A stretch of DNA of 9,214 bases from Ignavibacteriales bacterium (GTDB taxonomy: Bacteria > Bacteroidota > Ignavibacteria > Ignavibacteriales > Melioribacteraceae). The stretch is taken from contig JAGVBL010000041.1 of assembly GCA_020059785.1 (NCBI GenBank), positions 1 through 9,214 of the forward strand, read 5' to 3'. Position 1 is the first letter of the stretch. Every line of letters starts with the position of its first letter. The notes under the pieces were generated by a model. The model worked only from the letters and a program-made list of their open reading frames with translations. It ran no database searches and had not been told where the DNA came from. Below, in pieces: positions 1 through 6,985 of the stretch. Both the position numbers and the translations under genes were made by a program.

Positions 1-53
1 ATTAATTAATTAATGCAGAATACATTGAGGCACATGGTAAAGTTAGTTTTCCA

Positions 54-1325
54 TTATCTATTTGTCAAGTTTTTTTTACTCATTTTTGATTTTATTTCAC
101 CCAGCAAATAAATGGAGCCAAGTACTACCAGGCAATTCCCGGTTTCTCCCTTTACAAAATTTTGAATAACCGAATTATAATCTTTCAATTGCTTCAGTTG
201 GATACCAATCCCCTTTCCAGCTTCAACCAATTCATCTAATGTTGCTGCCCTATCATACCCGGGTTGAACAGCATAAATAGTATTAAAATATGGCTTTAGC
301 TGATTAAGCATGGTTCCAATATCCTTATCTTTCATCGCACCAAAAATAAGAACCCGGTTAGGGTATTTCTTATACTCTTCAGAGAACTGATTAATAAAGG
401 AAGTAACACCCTCAGGATTGTGTGCTGCATCAAAAATAATTCGTGGTCTATCGTTAATTATTTCGTATCTGCCCTGAATTCCTGTATTAGTTACAACATT
501 CATCAATCCTTTGTTGATGATGGATATATCTGAAATGCTTAAAAGTTCGTATAAGACCTTAACTGCAAGGGCTGCATTATGGAATTGATGATTTCCGGAC
601 AAACCGGTTCTATAAATGTGAATAATTTTTTTATCAAGAAAAATATTAACTGACTTTTCTATATTCTGTGCAAATTTGTTAAAAGTAAATAAATGTGAGT
701 TCATTTTCGCTGTACGCTTTCTAATTACTTCCAACGCTTCCAAAGGTAAGGATCCGGTAAAGACAGGTTTGCCAGGTTTAATAATTCCGGCTTTTTCAAA
801 AGCAATTTTTTCAAGAGTCTCACCTAAAATATTTGTGTGTTCCAGACTAATAGAAGTAATAACGGAAGCCAATGGATCAATTACATTTGTTGCATCAAGC
901 CGTCCGCCAAGCCCCGTCTCTAATACAACAAAATCAGGTTTGTTATCGCAAAAGTATTTGAATGCAAGTGCAGTTGTTATTTCGAAAAACGTTGGTTTCT
1001 CTTGTTCGATTATCTGTTCGATTGAGTTAATAAATCCGGCTATATAATTGTCGTCAATTTCAATTCCGTTAATCCTTATTCTTTCATTAAATCTAACAAA
1101 GTGCGGCGAAGTATATAATCCCACTTTGTAACCGGCTTCCATTAAAATACTTGCAATAAAAGAAGCCGTACTTCCCTTTCCATTTGAACCGGCAATGTGA
1201 ATATATTTTAATTCCTTATGAGGGTTCCCAATTAATTCTAGTAATTTCTTAACGCGACCGAGCCCGAGTTTAATATCGAACTGATGCATTGCGTAAATCT
1301 TATTAAGTGCCTCTTGAATATTCAT
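54..1325 (-). CDS. folC: Folylpolyglutamate synthase / dihydrofolate synthase (Mur ligase family)
   Basis: This 423-residue cytoplasmic enzyme adds glutamate to reduced folates with ATP, and in many bacteria also joins glutamate to dihydropteroate. The length is normal for FolC. Visible motifs are the ATP-binding P-loop GSNGKGST (residues 46-53), the folate-family block ETGLGGRLDATN (136-147), a lysine in FEKAG (K178) at the position of the carbamylated lysine of Mur-type ligases, the SGNHQ-HNAALA block (243-253) and DAAHNP (299-304) of the C-terminal glutamate-ligase domain. The ATG lies one base after the pyrD stop codon, with no clear Shine-Dalgarno sequence, so it is probably the last gene of the operon and translated by coupling or re-initiation. 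Whether it also has dihydrofolate synthase activity cannot be read from the sequence. I see no convincing terminator in the 53 bases between its stop and the window edge. Confidence 0.95.
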   Translation of the reverse strand: MNIQEALNKIYAMHQFDIKLGLGRVKKLLELIGNPHKELKYIHIAGSNGKGSTASFIASILMEAGYKVGLYTSPHFVRFNERIRINGIEIDDNYIAGFINSIEQIIEQEKPTFFEITTALAFKYFCDNKPDFVVLETGLGGRLDATNVIDPLASVITSISLEHTNILGETLEKIAFEKAGIIKPGKPVFTGSLPLEALEVIRKRTAKMNSHLFTFNKFAQNIEKSVNIFLDKKIIHIYRTGLSGNHQFHNAALAVKVLYELLSISDISIINKGLMNVVTNTGIQGRYEIINDRPRIIFDAAHNPEGVTSFINQFSEEYKKYPNRVLIFGAMKDKDIGTMLNQLKPYFNTIYAVQPGYDRAATLDELVEAGKGIGIQLKQLKDYNSVIQNFVKGETGNCLVVLGSIYLLGEIKSKMSKKNLTNR

Positions 1326-1326
1326 T

Positions 1327-2244
1327 TTACAACTGGAAGGAACCGATTAAATCGGATAACTTTTGTATAGATTGTTTTTCGCAGTATGAATGTAACCCTT
1401 CAACAATTTCAACACCGGCATTTGGATTAATAAAATTGACTGTTCCAAGCTGAACCGCAGTAGCACCTGCAATCATAAATTCAACTGTATCCATCCAATT
1501 CATAATTCCGCCAATACCGATTATCGGTATATCTACATTACGTTTTATTTCCAGAACTTTAGCAAGTGCAACCGGTTTAATAGCCGGACCGCTTAGTCCG
1601 CCAGTAACATTTTTAATTTTCGGTTTGCGTGTCCATATATCGAACGAGGTTCCGACTAATGTATTTATTGCAGAAACAGCATCCCCGCCTTCTTCTTTAA
1701 CTATCCGTGCAAATTCAGAAATTCTGGAAACGTTTGGAGAAAGTTTTATTATTAACGGTTTGTTAGTAGCCGATCGCACCATTTCAGTAATTCTGCCAAC
1801 TGAATTTAGATCATTCCCGAAAATTAAACCGCCTTCTTTTACATTTGGACATGATACATTTATCTCGAAGGCATTAATTGTATCTACCGGATTTAGAATT
1901 TTTGTACATTCTACATATTCTTCTATTGAACTTGCAGCAATATTACAAATTATGGTTGTATTCAATTCTTTAAGAAATGGAATTTTTTCCTTTATAAAAG
2001 CTTCTACACCAACATTTGCAAGTCCGATTGCATTAAGCATTCCTGAGGGTGTTTCAACAATTCTCTGAGGTGGGTTTCCTTTACGAGGTTTTAGCGATAA
2101 TGATTTTGTTACGATACCGCCAATTTTACTTAAATCGGTAAATTTAGAAATCTCATTTCCATAACCAACCGTACCGGAAGCAAGCAGAACCGGATTTTTT
2201 AAGTGCAGCTTTCCAATATTTACAGATAAATCAGTATAACTCAT
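1327..2244 (-). CDS. pyrD: Dihydroorotate dehydrogenase, class 1B catalytic subunit
   Basis: This 305-residue FMN TIM-barrel enzyme oxidises dihydroorotate to orotate, the fourth step of pyrimidine synthesis. The catalytic base is Cys132 within NVSCPN (129-134). Cysteine, not serine, marks the soluble class 1 enzymes. Other recognisable parts are the N-terminal NPVLLASGT, the FMN/substrate lysine in TKSLS (K47), NAIGL (71-75), K167 in IIKLSPN, GGLSGPA (215-221) and the phosphate-binding GIGGI (243-247). There is no N-terminal membrane helix, which excludes class 2. The start ATG overlaps the pyrK stop as ATGA and is preceded by a good Shine-Dalgarno-like GGTGAGG two bases upstream. The adjacent PyrK subunit makes class 1B (electrons passed through FAD and 2Fe-2S to NAD+) the clear assignment over the fumarate-dependent class 1A. 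Confidence 0.96.
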   Translation of the reverse strand: MSYTDLSVNIGKLHLKNPVLLASGTVGYGNEISKFTDLSKIGGIVTKSLSLKPRKGNPPQRIVETPSGMLNAIGLANVGVEAFIKEKIPFLKELNTTIICNIAASSIEEYVECTKILNPVDTINAFEINVSCPNVKEGGLIFGNDLNSVGRITEMVRSATNKPLIIKLSPNVSRISEFARIVKEEGGDAVSAINTLVGTSFDIWTRKPKIKNVTGGLSGPAIKPVALAKVLEIKRNVDIPIIGIGGIMNWMDTVEFMIAGATAVQLGTVNFINPNAGVEIVEGLHSYCEKQSIQKLSDLIGSFQL

Positions 2245-2999
2245 AACCTCACCATTTTAGCATCGAAGACCGGTCCATCTTTGCAGATAAGATAATATCC
2301 GTCACCATCCGCATTATCAATCGGACATCCCTGGCAAATTCCAAAACCGCACGCCATCGCACTTTCGGTGCTTATCTGGCATTCAATATTATTTTTGATA
2401 GAGAATTCCTGAAGAGCTTTAAGCATTGGATTTGGACCGCACGCAAATATTCTTACCGATTCATTTCTGAATTGACTGTACTGACTTTCTATCAACTGAA
2501 CTACATTCCCTTTGAATCCTATTGAACCATCATCAGTGGAGATCAACAAATTTTTCATACCATATTCAATAACATTATTTTTCGATCTCCCGCCAAAAAA
2601 GCTGATTACTTTTTTATCATCGGCAAGTTTTTGTATTAGATAAGGAAACGGTGCAATTCCTATTCCACCGGCTGCAATAATTGCTGTTGAATAATCTCCT
2701 GAATAATTGAAACCGTTACCTAATGGACCGAGGATATCAATAACATCATCTTTTTGTTTATTAGATAATATTTTAGTCCCCTCGCCATGAACATCAAACA
2801 TAAAGTGAAGGAATTCACCATCAACTTCGCAAATACTAAACGGTCGGCGTAGTAACGGAAAATCCGATTCTGATACCTTGATATTGCAGAATTGCCCCGG
2901 TTTTATTTTGGAAGCAATTAAAGGTGAATAGACACGTAGTAAAAAAGTATCCGGCAGAAGATTTTTGATCCATTCGACACGTGATTTTTCGATATACAA
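2241..2999 (-). CDS. pyrK: Dihydroorotate dehydrogenase B electron-transfer subunit (FAD, 2Fe-2S)
   Basis: This 252-residue partner of PyrD carries electrons from the FMN of PyrD through a 2Fe-2S cluster and FAD to NAD+. The ferredoxin-reductase fold is shown by the FAD motif RRPFSI (51-56), GPLGNGF (91-97), the NAD-binding GGIGIAP (111-117) and ACGPNPML (186-193). The C-terminal cluster ligands are Cys217, Cys222, Cys225 and Cys239 in the order CGFGICQGC then C after 13 residues, typical of PyrK. The start is TTG: the frame is open upstream for 11 more codons to the rpiB stop codon, but contains no ATG, GTG or other TTG, and the next internal methionine is residue 67. It lies 33 bases after rpiB, has only a weak ribosome-binding site, and overlaps pyrD by four bases, as expected for subunits made in equal amounts. 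Confidence 0.95.
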   Translation of the reverse strand: MYIEKSRVEWIKNLLPDTFLLRVYSPLIASKIKPGQFCNIKVSESDFPLLRRPFSICEVDGEFLHFMFDVHGEGTKILSNKQKDDVIDILGPLGNGFNYSGDYSTAIIAAGGIGIAPFPYLIQKLADDKKVISFFGGRSKNNVIEYGMKNLLISTDDGSIGFKGNVVQLIESQYSQFRNESVRIFACGPNPMLKALQEFSIKNNIECQISTESAMACGFGICQGCPIDNADGDGYYLICKDGPVFDAKMVRL

Positions 3000-3032
3000 G
3001 CGGGTTACTCTGTTCTTTACTATTAGTATGAA

Positions 3033-3662
3033 TTAATTTTTTCTTGAATATTTTTCTTCTATTGCGCTTATCTTATCCAATCTTTTTTGATGACGGTCGC
3101 CAAGAAAATTACTACCGAGCCATACATCGATAATTGATTTGATGGTTTCCTCACCAATGGCTTTTGCACCAAGCACTAAAACATTAGCATTGTTATGTTC
3201 TCTTGAACTACGTGCCGAGAATTCATTATAACAAGTTGCAGCTCTTATACCGGGAATTTTATTTGCAGTAATTGCAGATGGAATTCCGGTTGCATCTATA
3301 ATTATTCCGTAATCGAATTCTTTATTTACAACCCGGTTAGCAACATTAAATGCAATATCCGGATAATCAACCGATTCTTCACTGTAAGTACCAATATCAA
3401 GCACCTGAAACGATTTTGTTTTAAGAAAATCAATAACCATTTTCTTTACTTTTACACCGGTATGATCAGAGCCGATTACAATCTTAAGTGATAAGCTGCT
3501 TTGCCCTGATTCAGTTTTACCGTTGCGGTTAATCTTTAAACCGGAATGTTTAATCCGATCAATAGCGAGCGGAGTAATCAGATCATCTTTTCCAAGAATA
3601 ATCTCCTTATCACCAGCTTTAATAATCCTGATTACGTCCGTTTCAGTAATAACTTTTTTCAT
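3033..3662 (-). CDS. RpiB/LacAB-family sugar-phosphate isomerase with EutQ-like N-terminal extension
   Basis: The protein has 209 residues, against about 145-150 for ordinary RpiB (ribose-5-phosphate isomerase B). Residues about 59-200 are clearly RpiB: IGSDHTG (63-69), the VDYPD block (98-102), NKIPGIRAATC (134-144), SREHNNANVL (153-162, with the ring-opening histidine H156) and the phosphate-binding DRHQKR (189-194). The active-site loop, normally CGTGIGMS, reads DATGIPSA (123-130), so the catalytic cysteine is aspartate. Residues 1-45 resemble, from memory, the start of EutQ (LITxxD..., then ITPxA.D), ending in a polar linker (46-57). The ATG shares one base with the manC stop codon (TGATG) and has no Shine-Dalgarno sequence, so translation is probably coupled. 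It could isomerise ribose-5-phosphate or another sugar phosphate. The fold is certain, the substrate is not, so I give no symbol. Confidence 0.85.
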   Translation of the reverse strand: MKKVITETDVIRIIKAGDKEIILGKDDLITPLAIDRIKHSGLKINRNGKTESGQSSLSLKIVIGSDHTGVKVKKMVIDFLKTKSFQVLDIGTYSEESVDYPDIAFNVANRVVNKEFDYGIIIDATGIPSAITANKIPGIRAATCYNEFSARSSREHNNANVLVLGAKAIGEETIKSIIDVWLGSNFLGDRHQKRLDKISAIEEKYSRKN

Positions 3663-4729
3663 CAGATAAGGTCAGTCCGTTTATTCATTTTAAGGTAATC
3701 AACAATCTGTCGAACGTCCTGAGCATTATTGCGATGACAAATCAACAATGCTTCATTAGTATTTATTACAATTAAATTTTCCACACCAATAGTAGCTGCA
3801 AATTTTCTTGGCGAGAAAATATAAGAACCGAAAGTATTTTGCGTATAAACATCTCCAATAATGGCATTACCTTCTTCATTCTTATCCGAAATTTCATAAA
3901 CTGCTTCCCAATTTCCAACATCGTTCCAGTAGAAATCTGCCTTGGTAAGAAAAACAATATTAGATTTTTCCATTACACCATAATCGATTGAAATATTTTT
4001 TAATTGTCCGTAAACCTGAACAATAGTTTTTTCAAACTCATGAGTATTTATGCTTGCTTCAATGTTTGTAAGTCCTTCATACAAATCCGGCAGATATTTA
4101 TTTATTTCATTCATAATCGTATCAATGCGCCAAATAAAGATACCCGAGTTCCATAAGAAGTCGCCGCTTTCCAAAAACCGTCTTGCGGTTGCTAAGTTTG
4201 GTTTTTCTGCAAATGTTAGAACCTTATAAATATTTTTCTCAATATTTTCTTCGTCAAACTGAATATATCCGTAACCGGTTTCCGGTCGTGTAGGAGTAAT
4301 CCCAATTGTAACAAGACCTTTCGATTTATCCGCATAATTAGCAGCAGTAAGAAGGCATTCTCTAAACAGGTCGTCGTCTTTTATTAAGTGATCGGAAGGT
4401 AGTGTAATAGTAACCGCTTCAGGATTTTTTTGCTTAATGATTACAGAAGCAAGTCCTATACATGCAGCAGTATTTTTTCCGAAAGGTTCGTCAATAATAT
4501 TTTGAGCCGGAATTTGAGGCAGTTGTTCTTTAACTCTCATTTTCTGAATTTTATTTGTGATAACGAAAATATTCTCGTTCTTAACCAACCCATCCAATCT
4601 TCTAACAGTATCCTGGATCATAGTATTTTCGCCAACAATACGGATCAACTGTTTCGGTTTACGTTCTTTACTACGAGGCCAGAATCTTGAACCTACTCCA
4701 CCGGCCATAATTACTGCAAATAATTCCAT
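3662..4729 (-). CDS. manC: Mannose-1-phosphate guanylyltransferase
   Basis: This 355-residue cytoplasmic nucleotidyltransferase makes GDP-mannose from mannose-1-phosphate and GTP, a precursor for fucose-type sugars, polysaccharides and glycans. The signature GGVGSRFWPRSKERKPKQ (10-27) is the nucleotide-binding loop. PSDH (111-114), ETGYGYI (150-156), FAEKP (173-177), WNSGIF (193-198) and the late WNDVGNW (268-274) all match the family. The length fits the single-domain enzyme and there is no C-terminal phosphomannose isomerase domain as in the bifunctional type. The start ATG overlaps the stop of the upstream gene as TAATG and has a strong ribosome-binding site, AAGGA, six bases upstream. No other GDP-sugar genes are in the window, so the destination of the GDP-mannose is unknown. 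The sequence does not separate this enzyme from close heptose-1-phosphate or glucose-1-phosphate relatives with complete certainty. Confidence 0.92.
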   Translation of the reverse strand: MELFAVIMAGGVGSRFWPRSKERKPKQLIRIVGENTMIQDTVRRLDGLVKNENIFVITNKIQKMRVKEQLPQIPAQNIIDEPFGKNTAACIGLASVIIKQKNPEAVTITLPSDHLIKDDDLFRECLLTAANYADKSKGLVTIGITPTRPETGYGYIQFDEENIEKNIYKVLTFAEKPNLATARRFLESGDFLWNSGIFIWRIDTIMNEINKYLPDLYEGLTNIEASINTHEFEKTIVQVYGQLKNISIDYGVMEKSNIVFLTKADFYWNDVGNWEAVYEISDKNEEGNAIIGDVYTQNTFGSYIFSPRKFAATIGVENLIVINTNEALLICHRNNAQDVRQIVDYLKMNKRTDLI

Positions 4730-5598
4730 TACCTTTCCTTTTTATTTGAAATTATTGATTTACCAAATCCCTCTGCGCGATTAAGATAATTTGTAATATC
4801 AACTTCTTTGCCCCGAACAACTGCTACAATTACAATCAAGCACGATCTGAGAGATTCTATTACGTTGGGACTCGGTGCAATTTTTTTCTGATGAATCAAA
4901 CCGAGACCGCTTGCAAAAATCTTATGCATATTAGATAATACTTCGAAGCCGACTTTCTGAGATAACAGTGCATTATCGTTTATTGTTTTTACGAATGAAT
5001 TCATTTCGTTCTCTGTATAGTCATATCTCTGAACGCGGTTGAGAAATGAATCAAGTTCTTTTACCGGTCTAAGCACTCTTTCTTCATAACTTTCGAAGTT
5101 AAACGCATCATCCTTATTTAATTCTTCGAAAATAAATTCCTCTTTTAATTCATCTGCTCTCGATCTTTTAGGGAAATTATACTCTTCATCACTTGATACT
5201 GCAATATTCTCATCGGTTTTATTCCTTTTTGTAAGGTCAACTTTTATTGGGTTATCGTCCAATCTCTGAAAAAGATTTCTCATCATTTGAGGAGTAAGAA
5301 CATCCAGTACATAATTAAGTTCACGTACAAGATTAAAGCTGTGCTCCTTAAATTTATCGGATAATTTCAGAAAGTCGATTTTACCCGTTTCGATAAAATT
5401 ATAGAATTCGTTCAGTTTAATACCAAGTTTAGATAACTCGGTTATTTTTTTGAAATTTTTTAATTCTTCAAAAGGGTTTTCTGCTGAATTCAACCGTTCC
5501 CGTATTATTGCTACAGTTTCAATCTTTTCCGAACTAAGTCGAAGATTATTTGCAGCTGTATTTATACATTGAACAATATATTGTTTTGCAATATCCAA
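4729..5598 (-). CDS. Uncharacterised cytoplasmic protein, first gene of the operon
   Basis: I do not recognise this 289-residue protein. It has no signal peptide or convincing membrane helix. The sequence looks three-part: a helix-rich N-terminal region (1-115), a charged low-complexity linker (about 116-175, with many D, E, K and N), and a helix-rich C-terminal region (176-289) that contains a strongly hydrophobic stretch, SCLIVIVAVVR (252-262), then GKEVDIT. Such an architecture would suit a scaffold or regulatory protein, but this is a guess. The start is TTG: the frame closes with TAA only seven codons upstream, with no ATG in between, and the first internal methionine (105) is too late. 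It overlaps manC by one base (TAATG) and follows a 164-base intergenic region, so it probably leads the manC-rpiB-pyrKD-folC transcript. Base composition resembles that of its neighbours. Confidence 0.75.
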   Translation of the reverse strand: MDIAKQYIVQCINTAANNLRLSSEKIETVAIIRERLNSAENPFEELKNFKKITELSKLGIKLNEFYNFIETGKIDFLKLSDKFKEHSFNLVRELNYVLDVLTPQMMRNLFQRLDDNPIKVDLTKRNKTDENIAVSSDEEYNFPKRSRADELKEEFIFEELNKDDAFNFESYEERVLRPVKELDSFLNRVQRYDYTENEMNSFVKTINDNALLSQKVGFEVLSNMHKIFASGLGLIHQKKIAPSPNVIESLRSCLIVIVAVVRGKEVDITNYLNRAEGFGKSIISNKKER

Positions 5599-5634
5599 CT
5601 GAAATTTGTCTTGGTATTATTTTATTTTCACATT

Positions 5635-5708
5635 CAAATGTAATGAATTTTGCTGAAGTTTTGCAGAACAATAAGCGCTTATATTCAGCGAATTATGAGT
5701 AATAACAA
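5635..5708 (-). promoter_or_regulatory. Candidate promoter region of the manC-rpiB-pyrKD-folC operon
   Basis: The region ahead of the operon leader must hold a promoter if the upstream terminator is real. Two weak matches are visible on the minus strand. TACATTTG (5642-5635) fits the Bacteroidota -7 consensus TAnnTTTG and lies 36 bases before the TTG start, but I find no TTTG-like -33 element at the proper distance. TTGTTA (5708-5703) and TATAAG (5683-5678) resemble sigma-70 boxes, but with a long 19-base spacer. Neither is strong, and the choice is open. Confidence 0.25.
5671..5682. repeat. 12-bp perfect palindrome in the intergenic region, possible operator
   Basis: ATAAGCGCTTAT is a perfect 12-base palindrome. 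It lies in the 164-base region upstream of the six-gene operon, partly over the TATAAG candidate -10 box. GCTGAA (5652-5657) and TTCAGC (5684-5689) form a second inverted pair around it, though not concentric. A dimeric repressor site is possible; no regulator gene is nearby to support it. Confidence 0.3.
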
Positions 5709-5749
5709 AAAGTAAAAATTCGAAAGCCTCTCAATTGCTTAATTGGCTT
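5709..5749 (-). terminator. Probable intrinsic terminator after the M19 dipeptidase gene
   Basis: On the minus strand, 13 bases after the dipeptidase stop codon, the arms AAGCC (5749-5745) and GGCTT (5728-5724) pair. Inside them AATT (5744-5741) and AATT (5736-5733) pair around an AAGC loop, leaving a four-base GAGA bulge. The T-rich run TTTTTACTTTTT (5720-5709) follows four bases later. The stem is imperfect and AT-rich, so efficiency may be modest, but position and orientation suit termination between the dipeptidase gene and the next operon. Confidence 0.45.
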
Positions 5750-5762
5750 AAACAGATTCCCT

Positions 5763-6956
5763 TTATTTGCTTAAGCGTGCAATCCTTTCAACTTCAGTCC
5801 AAACTCTAAGAAGATTGCCACCGCATATTTTTCTTATATCCTCCTTTTTATATCCGGCTAAAAGTAATTCATATATCAAATTTGGGAAGTATGAAACATC
5901 CTTTAATCCATGTGGAAATGAATCACCGGCACCATCAAAATCTGATCCCAATCCTACATAATCAATTCCTACCAACTTTACTACGTGATCGATATGTTTA
6001 ACAACATCCTTAACGTCCGCATATCCAACCGGATTTTCTTTCCAGTATCTATTTGAATACTCTGAACCACGTCGATCATTTGCAGGAATGTTATTCGCTT
6101 TAAGGTATTCAGCTATTGCATTTCTATTATTAGCTTCCTTATCCCTAATCTCCTGACTAACGAAATTCGATACAAATGCTATTTGAATTACGCCGCCGTT
6201 CTTAGCCAATGCTTTAATCATTTCGTCACTCATATTTCTTTCCCAACCGGGGGTAAAAAATCTGCATGCTGAATGAGAAGCAATTACAGGTGCTTTAGAT
6301 AATTCTATAACCTGATAAAACGCATCATCAGTTATATGAGATACATCTATCATCATACCAAGCCGGTTCATTTCTTTTACTACTTCCTTGCCAAACGGAC
6401 TTAAACCTTTCCATTTTCTTTCAGGATCGTAAGATGAATCGCATATATGATTGCTCTTAGAATGCGCAAGCGTAATATATCTTATTCCCTTCTCGTAAAA
6501 ATATTTTAGATTTTTCAGGTCTCCTTCGAGCGGCGAACCGTTTTCTATTCCCATCGGTAAAGATATTCTCCCATCCTTAAAATTTTTATACACATCATCG
6601 GGATTATTAGCACGGGCAAATTTATCAGGGTATGTTTTTAATATCCGTTCAACTACATCAATTACAGAGTCTGCTTCGGATTTAGCACCGTTATTTTCGT
6701 AACGTGCAGCAACATAAACTGACATAAATGCAACATCAAGTCCGCCGGCTTTGGCGCGGGGGTAATCAAAATCGCCCGATGCTGTTTTTGAAATATCTTC
6801 CCATTTGTTCTGTAGTAATCCCGGAAGATCTATATGTGTATCAATTATAATTAATTCTTTTGAAAGCTGTTCAGCTTGTTTACGAAGTTCTTCCTGCCCA
6901 TTTATAATTTGTATCATAGTTAATACCATTGTTAGGATTGATAGATATTTTTTCAT
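5763..6956 (-). CDS. Exported M19-family membrane-dipeptidase-like zinc peptidase
   Basis: This 397-residue protein belongs to peptidase family M19 (renal dipeptidase), amidohydrolase-type zinc enzymes that cleave dipeptides, including some with a D-residue at the C-terminal side. Residues 1-20 form a Sec signal peptide (KK, then a hydrophobic core ending near NGQ); there is no lipobox cysteine, so it is probably a soluble periplasmic enzyme. Metal ligands expected in the family are all present: H41 and D43 in DTHIDLP, bridging E138 in GIENG, H207 in DVSH and H228 in ASHSACR, with D339 in GSDFDG as the catalytic acid. The ATG at 6956 has an AAGG ribosome-binding site nine bases upstream. It lies 29 bases after the transporter remnant and probably shares its transcript. 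The substrate cannot be told from the sequence. Confidence 0.93.
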   Translation of the reverse strand: MKKYLSILTMVLTMIQIINGQEELRKQAEQLSKELIIIDTHIDLPGLLQNKWEDISKTASGDFDYPRAKAGGLDVAFMSVYVAARYENNGAKSEADSVIDVVERILKTYPDKFARANNPDDVYKNFKDGRISLPMGIENGSPLEGDLKNLKYFYEKGIRYITLAHSKSNHICDSSYDPERKWKGLSPFGKEVVKEMNRLGMMIDVSHITDDAFYQVIELSKAPVIASHSACRFFTPGWERNMSDEMIKALAKNGGVIQIAFVSNFVSQEIRDKEANNRNAIAEYLKANNIPANDRRGSEYSNRYWKENPVGYADVKDVVKHIDHVVKLVGIDYVGLGSDFDGAGDSFPHGLKDVSYFPNLIYELLLAGYKKEDIRKICGGNLLRVWTEVERIARLSK

Positions 6957-6985
6957 TTTATTCTGCCTTAATTAATAATCCGTAA

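Noticed and set aside
6..89. Short plus-strand frame ending with TGA at 87-89, possible tail of a convergent gene
   Set aside because: It reads only 27 codons, is closed by TAA at 3-5 and overlaps the end of folC. The TTAA tandem repeat at 2-13 could hide a frame slip, but nothing else supports a gene.
3033..3662. A bacterial microcompartment locus around the RpiB-like gene
   Set aside because: No shell protein, aldehyde dehydrogenase, PduL or aldolase gene is present in the window. Only the N-terminal segment of RpiB hints at such a link.
3662..4729. Bifunctional mannose-1-phosphate guanylyltransferase/phosphomannose isomerase
   Set aside because: The protein ends at 355 residues just after the nucleotidyltransferase part; there is no cupin-type isomerase domain.
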